64,000 nt of DNA from an uncultured Croceitalea sp. (lineage in GTDB: Bacteria; Bacteroidota; Bacteroidia; Flavobacteriales; Flavobacteriaceae), in NCBI GenBank assembly GCA_947503285.1, contig CANNDD010000006.1:62001-126000 (forward strand), given 5' to 3'. The notes beneath the pieces are model-generated. The model did no database searches. It worked only from the letters and a program-made list of their open reading frames with translations, and was not told where the DNA came from. Below are positions 36,580 to 45,504 of the stretch, one piece after another; the stretch's first letter is position 1, and every line of letters starts with the position of its first letter. The position numbers and the translations under genes were made by a program.

Positions 36580-37566
36580 TTATTCGATGCTGATGGATTG
36601 GTCAAGTTCGTTCAAACGCCTCCTTACGGCCTTTGATTTTAATGGGTCGAATTGGAATGTTGTTCGTCCTTTCTGTGTCAATAAAACTGAAAAGTTTTGA
36701 CCAAATTTTTCATTGAGATATTTGATGGTAACGAACTCAGCGAAATCCTCGTGACAACTATTTCTTCCATAGAGCGAAACAAAGGGTGAGTTTGCTAGTT
36801 CTATATAAACTTTTTGGGCTTTTTTGATAGGTAATATTTCTCTACTGCGAAAGTAGGTGCTATCCAAAAGTTCACTTTCATATTCGTTCGACACCTTGGT
36901 TCTATCTTCCCAAACATCTTTTGTGAACCGATTTTCAGATAATACCTCTGAGAGATTTGGATTTGAATTATTTGAGTAGATGCCCAAAGAGGCATCTACA
37001 ATATGGGTTGCCTCATGGATAAGAACATAAACAAACGCATTCAGGTTTCCTGCATCGTATCTTAAATCAAGTTCTGAATTAGAAAAATCAAAACAGCTTT
37101 TCTCTTTTTCAGTAAGCCATTCCGATACAGTTTGGTTTAAAATTTCAGCCCTAACAGTTATGGTAAACAATTTTAAAGAATCTTTAGGGTTTACAGGCGC
37201 CGTGAGCGCAGTATTGGGCATATTGTCTAAAAAACTGATTTGCAATAATCTTTCCTTTAGAATCTCTTGGTGCAATTTGGGCAATTTCTCAAATGAAGAA
37301 TTGATTATTCTTTTCTCATCTCCACTAAGCTGATGATTTGTAGGACTCATTCCCGCCTCTTCAAACATATTTAAAATCCTAGGATGACCAGGCTTTATAC
37401 GTTCTCTTAGCGTGCTCGTAGTGTCTAATCCAAAATTGCTATAAACCTCAGCCGAGTGGGGATTATTGGAAATCTGAGAATGGCTTATGTGATTGGCAAG
37501 ACTAAAAAATATGGAAAAAGCAATCAAAGTTGATTTTCCAACATTTTTGACGAGCTGAAATTCCAT
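36580..37566 (-). CDS. Putative secreted zinc protease-like protein (HExxH)
   Basis: A 328-aa protein with an N-terminal hydrophobic segment (STLIAFSIFFSLANHISHSQ) as export signal. It has the zinc motif H184-E-A-T-H188 in VLIHEATHIVDASLG and, about 90 residues later, NSCHEDFAEFVTIKYL, whose Glu could provide the third ligand as in gluzincins. Middle residues are rich in Leu/Glu helices. I do not recognise the family. It begins 10 bp after the MDR gene stop, so it is the third gene of the hydrolase-MDR unit. Confidence 0.7.
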   Translation of the reverse strand: MEFQLVKNVGKSTLIAFSIFFSLANHISHSQISNNPHSAEVYSNFGLDTTSTLRERIKPGHPRILNMFEEAGMSPTNHQLSGDEKRIINSSFEKLPKLHQEILKERLLQISFLDNMPNTALTAPVNPKDSLKLFTITVRAEILNQTVSEWLTEKEKSCFDFSNSELDLRYDAGNLNAFVYVLIHEATHIVDASLGIYSNNSNPNLSEVLSENRFTKDVWEDRTKVSNEYESELLDSTYFRSREILPIKKAQKVYIELANSPFVSLYGRNSCHEDFAEFVTIKYLNEKFGQNFSVLLTQKGRTTFQFDPLKSKAVRRRLNELDQSISIE

Positions 37567-37576
37567 AGTTCTGATT

Positions 37577-38599
37577 CTAATTAATTTCGTTTAGCACAAG
37601 CTTTCCTCTCACTCGATTACTTTTTAGATAATCGAATGCTATTTTATAGTCCTTTAGAGGATAAATTTTATCAATGACTGGCTTAACTTTGCCTTTCTCC
37701 ACAAGTTTTCTAATTACTTCCAATTGTTGACCATCAGAGTCCGTTAGAAAACGATAATACCGAACGCCTTTAATTATAGCCAAAAGATTGATAGGTAGGC
37801 TGGTTAAGCCAAATACAGGGTAAAGTAAAATTTTTCGTAAAATGTTGACCTCTATATTGGGTATAAAGCGAATGTCCGGTGGCCCACCAATACTGACCAC
37901 AGTGCCACCTTTCTTTGTCGCTAGAATGGATTTAAAAGGATTCGTGTTGCTAATCATATTGAACACGATATCATACTTTTCTTCGAGATCCAAAAAACTT
38001 TCTAGGTCGTAACAAATTACCTTGTCAACACCTAAATTCTCAAGTAAGGCTTCATTTTTATGGCTGGCTACCGCGGTAACCTGCAGCCCCAAAGATTTAG
38101 CATACTGTATCGCAAAAGTTCCAACACCGCCAGAACCCGAATCAATCAAGATGCTTTGTCCTTCTTTCGCTTTTGCGTATTTACTGATTGCCTGCAAGGT
38201 CGTTAGCGCTGCCAACGGAAGTGCAGCTGCTTCTTCAAAACCGAGATTTTTGGGTTTTAATGCAACGTGGTCTGCATTGGCAACAATAAACTCCGCAAAT
38301 CCACTTCCTTCGTTTAACGGTAATCGCACAAGGACTTCGTCTCCAACTTTGCAAGAAATTGTCTCACTACCTACTGCCCTTACAATTCCACAAACATCAA
38401 ATCCGAGTTTGGGCCTTTTAGTAATAGAAGGAAGAATGGCCTTTAAATCACCATTGGCAATTTTGATGTCAATAGGATTTAAGGCAATAGCTTTGACTTC
38501 AATCAGTACCTCATTGGTTTTAGGTGACGGCTTTTCAACTTCTGAATTTATCAGCACATTATTAATATCACCGTACTTTTTTAAAAGTAAGCTTTTCAT
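37577..38599 (-). CDS. NADP-dependent MDR oxidoreductase (quinone reductase-like)
   Basis: Zinc-independent medium-chain dehydrogenase of 340 aa: N-terminal GroES-like domain (EVLIEVKAIALNPIDIKIANG), Rossmann domain with QSILIDSGSGGVGTFAIQYAKSLG, AVASHKNEALLENLGVDKVI. No structural zinc cysteine cluster is seen, which fits the quinone oxidoreductase/enone reductase branch. It starts one base after the stop of the preceding hydrolase gene, indicating coupled expression. A role in reducing reactive carbonyls is typical of the group and inferred here. Confidence 0.9.
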   Translation of the reverse strand: MKSLLLKKYGDINNVLINSEVEKPSPKTNEVLIEVKAIALNPIDIKIANGDLKAILPSITKRPKLGFDVCGIVRAVGSETISCKVGDEVLVRLPLNEGSGFAEFIVANADHVALKPKNLGFEEAAALPLAALTTLQAISKYAKAKEGQSILIDSGSGGVGTFAIQYAKSLGLQVTAVASHKNEALLENLGVDKVICYDLESFLDLEEKYDIVFNMISNTNPFKSILATKKGGTVVSIGGPPDIRFIPNIEVNILRKILLYPVFGLTSLPINLLAIIKGVRYYRFLTDSDGQQLEVIRKLVEKGKVKPVIDKIYPLKDYKIAFDYLKSNRVRGKLVLNEIN

Positions 38600-38600
38600 A

Positions 38601-40010
38601 CTAAGAGTTTATAATTTCTAAAATCCAAGAAGATATTATATTCAGTGCTTCATTATTAAAAGTTTCATCAAGCTTTTGGTACTCGCTCATTTTGCAACTT
38701 TCACACTTCTGAAAAAAATGATTTAGTCCTTCCAGTTGTTTGACCTTGAAATTTTTTGTCTTTCCATTCTTTAAGGCTTTTTCTATGGCCACCAAGTGAA
38801 TATCCGCAGGTACTTGAATGTCCTTTGAGCCATTAATGGCCAATACGGGACACTTTACTTTTTTGAATTCTTCAGCAGGATTATAATCGTAGAAATATCT
38901 TGACCAAGGCGTAACTCTCATTTCTACTAGTCCTTTGATGGTCTCATCTGTTTTTTCTTTTGAACCTAACATCGGTCTCAAAATAGGTGCAATCGTTTTT
39001 TGATAATGTTCTGTCAGTTCTACTTTTATTTTTTCGACATCACCCTTTTTAGAAGCTATTTTTATCGCTTCCCTGATAGCATTTTCGTAGGCTTCCTCAC
39101 TTGGCACTGGAAATGGCCTTACATTCTTTGACACGATTAAAGATGTTTCACTACCTTTTATACCTGCACCCGCAAGGCTGATGATGAATGCTACATTGTC
39201 TTTCATTCTATTGGCCACCTTTGGGGCTATAATGCCACCTTCGCTATGTCCTATAAGGCCAATTACGCTTACATCATCTCTCTTTTGAAGGTACTCAACA
39301 GCGCACTCCACATCGCCAGCAAAATCGCCTGTGGTAGCCGCTGCAAAATCCCCTGTGGACTGACCATTTCCTCTATCATCGAATCTCAACACAGCTATAC
39401 CTTGCCTGGTAAGATAGTCAGCCAAAACCAAAAATGTCTTATGTCCAAAAACCGTTTGGTCTCTATCTTGACCTCCACTGCCGCTTATTAAAACTACTGC
39501 AGGGAATTTTGAGCCCTCTTTGGGTTTTGTGAAAGTGCCAGCCAATTTGATATTGGCAGCCTCATTATTAAAGGCTACATCTTCTGAGTGGTATGGATAT
39601 GGCTGCTTTGGTTCTTGGGGTTTCGTATTGCTTTCAACTTCACTTTGTCCTCTACTAGAATCTCTTTTTAAATTGAGGGGGATTTGGTTAGCACCTTCCT
39701 GAAATTTACCTTCAAATTGCTTCTTGCTACTGTTGTATTTTCCTTTATAGCCTATTCCAAGATTGGAACCATCAACGGTTAGTTCGGCATTTACAAAAGT
39801 AGTTTGTTTGGGTTTTAACCCTTCCACTCTTTGGGATGGAATAGAAACTGTTGTGCTCAAGTCACCGTTCATTTGTTTAATGTCAAAGATGAATACGATT
39901 TCCTTTCCTTTTCCTAAAGTCACCTTACCCTGCCAGACCCCTATTATGTCTTGGGCATAGATTCCCATTGTTATTAAAAGCACTATTGCCGTTCCGATTA
40001 TTTTCTTCAT
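38601..40010 (-). CDS. Exported alpha/beta hydrolase with N-terminal beta domain
   Basis: Exported 469-aa hydrolase. Signal MKKIIGTAIVLLITMGIYAQ, then a beta-rich N-terminal domain (GVWQGKVTLGKGKEIVFIF) of the kind fused to peptidase-like hydrolases, then the hydrolase core: oxyanion segment LISGSGGQDRDQ, nucleophile elbow GHSEGG, acid near INGSKDIQVPAD and base in GLNHFFQKC. Likely a periplasmic esterase or peptidase-like enzyme; substrate unknown. First gene of a hydrolase-MDR-HExxH operon. Confidence 0.88.
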   Translation of the reverse strand: MKKIIGTAIVLLITMGIYAQDIIGVWQGKVTLGKGKEIVFIFDIKQMNGDLSTTVSIPSQRVEGLKPKQTTFVNAELTVDGSNLGIGYKGKYNSSKKQFEGKFQEGANQIPLNLKRDSSRGQSEVESNTKPQEPKQPYPYHSEDVAFNNEAANIKLAGTFTKPKEGSKFPAVVLISGSGGQDRDQTVFGHKTFLVLADYLTRQGIAVLRFDDRGNGQSTGDFAAATTGDFAGDVECAVEYLQKRDDVSVIGLIGHSEGGIIAPKVANRMKDNVAFIISLAGAGIKGSETSLIVSKNVRPFPVPSEEAYENAIREAIKIASKKGDVEKIKVELTEHYQKTIAPILRPMLGSKEKTDETIKGLVEMRVTPWSRYFYDYNPAEEFKKVKCPVLAINGSKDIQVPADIHLVAIEKALKNGKTKNFKVKQLEGLNHFFQKCESCKMSEYQKLDETFNNEALNIISSWILEIINS

Positions 40011-40090
40011 TTTATTTAAGTTTTGAAATTAGTTTCCCATTACAACTTCGCTTAGAAGCTGTTTTTGGTATTAGTAAAGTTTATGTTTAG

Positions 40091-40690
40091 TTAATCTTCG
40101 AGCTCTTGTAGTATATCTCGAGCATCACCTGTGATTTTCACATAGGAACCATAGGCCCATCTTGCAAAAAAGAAAAAAACAATCAATGCGATAGGAATAA
40201 ACCATAGTAAGTTATTGCTTTCGCCAGCAAAGAAATCTTTACCCTTGACAACTTTGAGAGTAATAGGTATTACTGTGAACATCAAAATTCCTGAGAAAAC
40301 AATTCCCCACTTTTGCACCATTAAAAAATTGGTTCTTCTTTTTGTAAATTCTATAATAGTCTCTTTGTAGTTTCTTTTTGCCATATCCATATTGTTCATT
40401 CTGTACACAGAAGTCAATGAAAGAATAGGCAGCACGGTCATAATAATAATACTCAATACCGCACATATTTGAAGTGGTAATGTATCAAATAGATGAATAT
40501 TCCAAATAGCTATTATCAGACCAAAAAACAAAACGATTGTACCTGCGCCTTCATATTTTAAAATGGTTTTTATCTTACCATTATGTTTTATTTTTACAAC
40601 ATCCATAACCATTTTGTCTGTAATAGTTTTTTGACTATCAACCTTCTTGTCGAGTTTGGACCAGGTTTCTTGTAATTCTGCTAGTTCCAT
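40091..40690 (-). CDS. Membrane protein coupled to the ECF sigma factor
   Basis: A 199-aa protein with an N-terminal cytoplasmic helix-rich part (LAELQETWSKLDKKVDSQKTITDKMV) and four membrane helices (GAGTIVLFFGLIIAIWNI, ICAVLSIIIMTVLPILSL, WGIVFSGILMFTVIPITL, LLWFIPIALIVFFFFARWA). It starts 2 bp after the sigma-factor stop. Position and the soluble N-terminus suggest an anti-sigma-like role, but no known anti-sigma signature (ZAS, FecR) is seen. Such sigma-plus-membrane pairs are common in Flavobacteriaceae. Confidence 0.78.
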   Translation of the reverse strand: MELAELQETWSKLDKKVDSQKTITDKMVMDVVKIKHNGKIKTILKYEGAGTIVLFFGLIIAIWNIHLFDTLPLQICAVLSIIIMTVLPILSLTSVYRMNNMDMAKRNYKETIIEFTKRRTNFLMVQKWGIVFSGILMFTVIPITLKVVKGKDFFAGESNNLLWFIPIALIVFFFFARWAYGSYVKITGDARDILQELED

Positions 40691-40692
40691 TT

Positions 40693-41187
40693 CTAGTTAG
40701 TATTTATAATCAGTTTTTTTAACTTCTTTTTTATTCTACCAATCCTCGTACCTACGTTTGTGGTCGTAAAGCCAATGATTTCAGCAATCTCTTCATGGCT
40801 TTTACCTTCTAGATAAAGCATTATTATACCTCTCTCGATGTCACTCAATCTTTTAATGGTGTCGTAGAGTTTTTTAATTTGCTCTTCTTCCTCATTATCG
40901 ACGACGTCAATACGCTGTAAGAATCTTTGGTCAATTTCAATACCGCTGGTAACTACCCTTTTCTTTTTTTTGAGATATACCATCGCAGTATTCAAGGCAA
41001 CGCGGTACATCCAAGTACTTCGTTTGGAATTTCCTTTAAATGAATCAAAAGACCGCCATAACTGGTATATCATTTCCTGTCGCAAATCCAGCACATCTGC
41101 ATCTGAATTTGTGTATAAGGTCGATACTTTATAGAGGATGCCTTCATTCTCATTTATGAATTGAACAAATTGTTCTTCGTTTGGCAT
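40693..41187 (-). CDS. ECF sigma factor
   Basis: RNA polymerase sigma-70 family factor of 164 aa. Region 2 is clear (DLRQEMIYQLWRSFDSFKGNSKRSTWMYRVALNTA) and region 4 carries the HTH (GIIMLYLEGKSHEEIAEIIGFTTTNVGTRIGRIKKKL). Region 3 is absent, as in extracytoplasmic-function factors. It is immediately followed by a four-helix membrane protein gene, which probably regulates it. Confidence 0.93.
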   Translation of the reverse strand: MPNEEQFVQFINENEGILYKVSTLYTNSDADVLDLRQEMIYQLWRSFDSFKGNSKRSTWMYRVALNTAMVYLKKKKRVVTSGIEIDQRFLQRIDVVDNEEEEQIKKLYDTIKRLSDIERGIIMLYLEGKSHEEIAEIIGFTTTNVGTRIGRIKKKLKKLIINTN

Positions 41188-41248
41188 TCAATAAATTAGT
41201 TGTTTGATTTATTAGTAGTACAAAGTCAAAAAAAATCACAATAAATCA

Positions 41249-41548
41249 TCATTTTTTTGAAACAAATACGTCTAATTTTTTGAATCCCTTTTCACGATAA
41301 GGTACTATTTTTTGATATTCTTCACTTGAAAACAGCTTTACGAAGGCTTCTTGGTTAGGGAACTCGACCACCATAATAAAATCTGGTTTTTCGTCGCCTT
41401 TTATAGTCTGGGCAATTGGGTATTTGTCCACTACTTTGGCATCGACCATCTCGTAAAGGCTACGCATATTGGCAGCATAATGGTCAAAGGATTCCTGCTC
41501 TTGTGGATTTATGAATCCGATAATGATAAGAAAGATTTTTAGGTTCAT
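41249..41548 (-). CDS. DUF1330 family protein
   Basis: A 99-aa protein of the dimeric alpha/beta-barrel superfamily: ESFDHYAANMRSLYEMVDAKVV followed by DFIMVVEFPNQEAFVKLFSSEEYQKIVPYREKGFKKLDVF, the DUF1330 pattern. The N-terminal MNLKIFLIIIGFINPQEQE forms the first beta strand. Function unknown. It has the same fold as the secreted two-repeat protein at 34.4-35.2 kb. Confidence 0.88.
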   Translation of the reverse strand: MNLKIFLIIIGFINPQEQESFDHYAANMRSLYEMVDAKVVDKYPIAQTIKGDEKPDFIMVVEFPNQEAFVKLFSSEEYQKIVPYREKGFKKLDVFVSKK

Positions 41549-41654
41549 TTTTTATGGTTTTGAGATTTTGTAATTAGTATTCAATTTGTCCGGAAAATCA
41601 CATTTTTTGAATGGTAATTTCAATTAAATTCAGACCGAAGATGATAGTTGAACA

Positions 41655-41685
41655 CAAAAAAGTCCTGTTGTTTAAAACAGGACTT
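41655..41685 (-). terminator. Terminator of the tandem-YHS gene (minus strand)
   Basis: Stem AAGTCCTGTT (41660-41669) / AACAGGACTT (41676-41685) with a 6-nt loop; on the minus strand the stem is followed by a T-run (41655-41660 reads AAAAAA on the plus strand). It lies 40 bp beyond the stop of the YHS gene. Confidence 0.85.
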
Positions 41686-41724
41686 CTATTAGCTTCACTA
41701 TTTCTAGAGATGCCTTGAAAAATT

Positions 41725-42780
41725 TTAAAAATACATCCAATGGACAGTATTGCCTTCAAGTATTTCTTTACTTACCCTTTGCCATTCGCGGTCAGCGTCT
41801 TTGATATATTGTTCTTTATTGTTCAAGAACATTTGCTTTACACCAGGTGCCCAATTAAGGTATAGTTTTCCATCGACTATGGACCAACTATCATTTGGTC
41901 GTGTCTGTGCACCATACCCATCACTTCCGTGTCCTGACATACCATAGGCACACCATCCGCCGTATTGAGGGGCATATTTTTCTGGATTGTTTTTAAACAA
42001 CTGTAAATGTTTTTCAGAATCAAACAGCCAAGTAACTTCTTTCCATTCATAGCTTATGTCCCTTTTTCCTTTAGTGGCCTCACCGATTTCAAAATAAGCT
42101 ACCGGGTCGTATCCACCAATAGCAAAACCATTGTGCAAAACCATTATTTCTGACGTCGCTAAATTTGGACGCATTTCGTGACTATCAAAAGGATCTTCTG
42201 GCCTCAGACTTGGCCAAAAAACTTTACCACCATTCTTGATATCTTCACTAACACTTTCCCACTGCTCATCGGCATACTTCATTAGATTTGCTACGGTAGC
42301 ATCGTTTTTTCTGAGATGTTCTGCCCAATCCGCCCTATGTACCAGGTATAGTTTTTCTTCAAAAATCAACCAACTGTCTTCAGGTTTTGTTTGGGTTGCA
42401 TACCCTTCACCACCGTTACCCGCCATTTGATATATAGACCATCCGCCATATTGAGGTGCATAAGTAGATGGCGATTTTTTGAATTTTTCTTTGTGCTCTT
42501 TTGAGCTGAAAAGCCAGGTGACATTTTCCCAATCTAACTTTATGGATTCATTTCCTTTGATTGCTTTCTTTTTCGTGAAATAGGCTACAGGGTCGTAACC
42601 ACCAATAGCGTATCCGTTCCCCAACACCATAATCTCAGAGTTTACAGGATTAGGCTTCCAGTCAACTCTATCTTGCACATATTCTTGTACGGTGTACTTT
42701 TTAATTTCTTTGTTTTGTCCAAATGATATAATTGACCCAAAAAAGACTAGGACTACCATCAATAGTTTTAAAATTCTCAT
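41725..42780 (-). CDS. Exported protein with two tandem YHS domains
   Basis: A 351-aa protein: signal (LLMVVLVFFGSIISFGQ), YHS unit 1 (about 45-185) and YHS unit 2 (about 205-350), each with GGYDPVAYF, VTWLF, YAPQYGGW and an SW...KLYL block. They are clearly an internal duplication. Unit 2 keeps the usual GGWCAYGMSGHG, while unit 1 reads GGWSIYQMAGNG, having lost the Cys and His. YHS domains are associated with copper or heme handling; the secreted single-domain relatives are common. Copy number two and the loss of ligands in unit 1 are unusual. Confidence 0.88.
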   Translation of the reverse strand: MRILKLLMVVLVFFGSIISFGQNKEIKKYTVQEYVQDRVDWKPNPVNSEIMVLGNGYAIGGYDPVAYFTKKKAIKGNESIKLDWENVTWLFSSKEHKEKFKKSPSTYAPQYGGWSIYQMAGNGGEGYATQTKPEDSWLIFEEKLYLVHRADWAEHLRKNDATVANLMKYADEQWESVSEDIKNGGKVFWPSLRPEDPFDSHEMRPNLATSEIMVLHNGFAIGGYDPVAYFEIGEATKGKRDISYEWKEVTWLFDSEKHLQLFKNNPEKYAPQYGGWCAYGMSGHGSDGYGAQTRPNDSWSIVDGKLYLNWAPGVKQMFLNNKEQYIKDADREWQRVSKEILEGNTVHWMYF

Positions 42781-43094
42781 ACTCAGATTTATTTTGATTG
42801 TATAATTAGTGTATGATTATAGTTTTGAAATCACACCATTAACAATTATTTAGGATTATTAAGACTTTTTTAAAGGTCTTCGTGACAACCATTGATAGTT
42901 ACCAATCAGAAGATACAGTTGCTTTTGTAATTATATTCTTAATTATTGAACATTTTTTCTAGACTCGCATAACAATATCATTGACTACTCATTGTAATTT
43001 TCGGTTAGAATAAAAAGGACGATAGACCTTTGTTTGTACAATGCTAGTTGAACCGAAATGATTAAACTTTAGAAATAACTACAATTCTATTATT
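42781..43094. other. A+T-rich intergenic stretch, no gene seen
   Basis: 314 bp between the YHS gene and the GNAT gene, both on the minus strand. It holds the promoter region of the YHS gene and the 3' end of the hydrolase-cupin-GNAT operon. No ORF, RNA gene or strong hairpin was recognised. Confidence 0.5.
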
Positions 43095-43577
43095 CTAAGT
43101 ACTAAAATCCCATTTAAAAATACCTTTAATATTCATTTTCGCCCCAAGTCTTTCGTAAAACCGAATGGCTTTTTCATTATCCATTTCAACTTCCCATTTT
43201 ATTGTTGAGGCTTTTCTATTAGCACATAACTCTTTTGCTTTTTCCATAAGACTTTTGCCTATTTCCATTCCTCTGAATTGGTTACTGACGAATAAATCAT
43301 CCAAAGCCATATATTCGGTGTCATTCCAGATGGAATAGCTCCAGGTATATGATAGATAGCCTATAATTTGGTAATTTAGCTCTGCTACTAAAACACCCAT
43401 TTTAGCTTGTTGTTCAGACAATACCTTTTTGATTTTAGTCCCATTGGTTTTTACATATTCTGTTTGATTATGGTCTTTAGCCAATTCAAGCATTAGTCTA
43501 TAAATTGCATTGGAATCTGAGACATTGGCTTGTCTGAAAATAAAATCAACTTTCTTGGGACTCTTTGATTTGTTCAT
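43095..43577 (-). CDS. GNAT family N-acetyltransferase
   Basis: A 160-aa acetyltransferase: DFIFRQANVSDSNAIYRLM as first strand/helix, ALDDLFVSNQFRGMEIGKSLMEKAKE with the acetyl-CoA loop (R/QxxGxG/A variant QFRGMEIG), and WEVEMDNEKAIRFYERLGAKM. Substrate unknown (polyamine/diamine acetyltransferase-like). It overlaps the cupin gene by 32 bp, a long overlap supporting co-translation or a later start. Third gene of the hydrolase-cupin-GNAT operon. Confidence 0.87.
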   Translation of the reverse strand: MNKSKSPKKVDFIFRQANVSDSNAIYRLMLELAKDHNQTEYVKTNGTKIKKVLSEQQAKMGVLVAELNYQIIGYLSYTWSYSIWNDTEYMALDDLFVSNQFRGMEIGKSLMEKAKELCANRKASTIKWEVEMDNEKAIRFYERLGAKMNIKGIFKWDFST

Positions 43578-43938
43578 CTAAACTTTTTGTTATAATGGCT
43601 TTCACATTACCAGTATGTGCGGTCTCTTTATGTTCTATGAGCAATAGCTTACATTCCTCTTTAGAAGAGACTCGATGTTCTATATTTTTCTTTACAACAA
43701 ATAATTCACCAACCTTTATAGTAAAGGCAGCCTGAGATTCAATTTCCATTGTCAATTCACCATCGAGCACATAAAATAGTTCATCGCTATTATCGTGATT
43801 ATGCCAAGGCACTTTATCACCTTTTATTTTTACGACTTTAATAAAATGGTCGTTGAGTTTCGCAACTATTTTTGGTGCAAAGAATCTCGATAACTTAGCA
43901 ACTTCAAAAAGGCAATGTATTTTGGTGTTTTCATTCAT
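43546..43938 (-). CDS. Cupin domain protein
   Basis: Small 130-aa cupin: KIKGDKVPWHNHDNSDELFYVLDGELTMEIE carries the metal-binding cupin box 1 (HxH and E), and IEHRVSSKEECKLLLIEHKE is box 2. Metal site residues are present. It overlaps the downstream GNAT gene and follows the hydrolase gene by 2 bp. Function unknown, possibly regulatory or a small dioxygenase-like enzyme. Confidence 0.9.
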   Translation of the reverse strand: MNENTKIHCLFEVAKLSRFFAPKIVAKLNDHFIKVVKIKGDKVPWHNHDNSDELFYVLDGELTMEIESQAAFTIKVGELFVVKKNIEHRVSSKEECKLLLIEHKETAHTGNVKAIITKSLDEQIKESQES

Positions 43939-43940
43939 AG

Positions 43941-44813
43941 CTATACGTAGTCTTTTTGAAGTGTATTGATGTCATTTAATAGATTATTCCAAAGTGTTGC
44001 CTTAAACTTTCTGGAAAAAAAGCCAGCGTGACCAATTTTTTTTACACTTAAATCTTTAGGTCTTACTTTCTCGATTGTTTTGGGTGCATTGTAGAAATAG
44101 TTGAGTAACTTATTACAAGTTGTCTCGTTGGCAATTGGGTCATCGGCTATTTGTATTGATTTTATCGGAATTTCAATTTGGTTGAAGTAAAGTGGTTTGA
44201 GCGTTTTTCCAAACTCGGTTTCAAAATAATCGCGATGGATGCACCATTTTTGCCATTCTTCGGCCACACCTTTGGGTAGGTCTTCACCTTGTTTGATTTT
44301 CTTAGCATTCGCATAACCATAAACAGCAATGGATGCCGGAATGTATAAAAACCAAAAGGGTGGTAGCATCCATCGAAACGGTTTGCTCATATCTTTCCAA
44401 TAGCCTGTGGAAGAAGCAATCAAAAATAACTGGTCAATTTGATTATTGTTTTCCATTAGCCCAATCATTTGGCCACCCATACTATGGGCAATAACTATCT
44501 TTTTTTCATCAGGAAAATTGTCGAGTGTCCAATTTAGAACGCCAACCATATCCTTTTGTCCCCAATCCCTAATAAAAGCCTCAAAACCCTTTAAGGATTT
44601 GGGTCTGGATTGACCAATGCCCCTGTAATCGAAAGTCAATGTGATGTAACCATTGTTGGACAAGAATTTTGCGAAATTGGCATAGAGCTTTTGCGGAATT
44701 CCAGTACCACAATGTATTTGTATAAAACCTTTAATTCCCGTTTCAGGCTTTCTTAGTATAGCTGATAGTTTATAGCCGTCCTTGGCAGGTATGGATATTG
44801 TGGTCTCGGTCAT
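43941..44813 (-). CDS. Alpha/beta hydrolase
   Basis: Cytoplasmic hydrolase of 290 aa without signal peptide. FIQIHCGTGIPQKLYANFAKFLSNNGYITLTFDYRGIGQS is the typical N-terminal block, with oxyanion region HCGTG; nucleophile elbow AHSMGGQ in IVIAHSMGGQMIGL; catalytic His in KKIGHAGFFSRKF. It resembles the family of 'serine aminopeptidase/alpha-beta hydrolases' with a YheT-like core. Operon with cupin and GNAT genes. Confidence 0.87.
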   Translation of the reverse strand: MTETTISIPAKDGYKLSAILRKPETGIKGFIQIHCGTGIPQKLYANFAKFLSNNGYITLTFDYRGIGQSRPKSLKGFEAFIRDWGQKDMVGVLNWTLDNFPDEKKIVIAHSMGGQMIGLMENNNQIDQLFLIASSTGYWKDMSKPFRWMLPPFWFLYIPASIAVYGYANAKKIKQGEDLPKGVAEEWQKWCIHRDYFETEFGKTLKPLYFNQIEIPIKSIQIADDPIANETTCNKLLNYFYNAPKTIEKVRPKDLSVKKIGHAGFFSRKFKATLWNNLLNDINTLQKDYV

Positions 44814-45013
44814 TTATAAATAATTGGTTTCTTAATTAGTAATCAAAAAATCCGTTTAATCACACGATGAAATTCTTTTAATAGTCCCAAAATTAAATCT
44901 TCTCCAATAACAGCAGAACCTTTTGTGATTGAATTTTTTTTCAGAAAAAAATAAATAATGTGTGTGATTATTGGATTGAAAAGTGAACCAATCAATAAAC
45001 AAAAATCAGTACT

Positions 45014-45460
45014 ATGAAAAATTTTAAATTAAAATTGTTGTCATTGGCAGTTCTTCTCATTTGTGTATCATTGGCGCAATCGTGTTCAGACAACGATGAC
45101 GGCCCAAACATCTTTCCAGTTCCCCTTAAGGCCATCGATTTGGAGGGTAGCCTAGAAGAAGACCAGGCAAAAGTTCAAGAATTGCAAGCTGGCATTCTTG
45201 AAATTACCCAAAGCGTTCCCTGTATAGATGCAAATGACTGGAAAATCACACCTCTTGGTTACAAAACCTGTGGCGGACCTGTATCTTACATAGCTTACCC
45301 TATAGAAATTGACGAATCAGATTTCTTGCAATTGGTGGAAGTTTACCGATTAAGCCAAAAAGCCTTGATCGCAAAATGGGATTTGGCATCAACTTGCGAA
45401 TTACCAGCTGTTCCTGAGGACGTAAAATGTGAAGATAACCAGGCTGTTCTTGTGTATTAG
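45014..45460 (+). CDS. Small lipoprotein with cysteine pairs, unknown
   Basis: A 148-aa lipoprotein with lipobox LAQSC (C24) and acidic linker SDNDDGPNI. The mature part has five further cysteines (VPCIDAND, KTCGGPVS, STCELPAVPEDVKCEDN) and a helical Leu/Glu segment. Not recognised as a named family. Stands at the head of a plus-strand group, 93 bp before the GNAT gene. Confidence 0.75.
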   Translation: MKNFKLKLLSLAVLLICVSLAQSCSDNDDGPNIFPVPLKAIDLEGSLEEDQAKVQELQAGILEITQSVPCIDANDWKITPLGYKTCGGPVSYIAYPIEIDESDFLQLVEVYRLSQKALIAKWDLASTCELPAVPEDVKCEDNQAVLVY

Positions 45461-45504
45461 CATTAGTTGATGACTTACTAAACTATTGGCAAAAGAATCA
45501 CAGA

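Noticed and set aside
41360-41690. Hairpin near 41670 as regulator of the DUF1330 gene
   Set aside because: Orientation of the T-run and its distance fit termination of the minus-strand YHS transcript, so it was called a terminator rather than a riboswitch.
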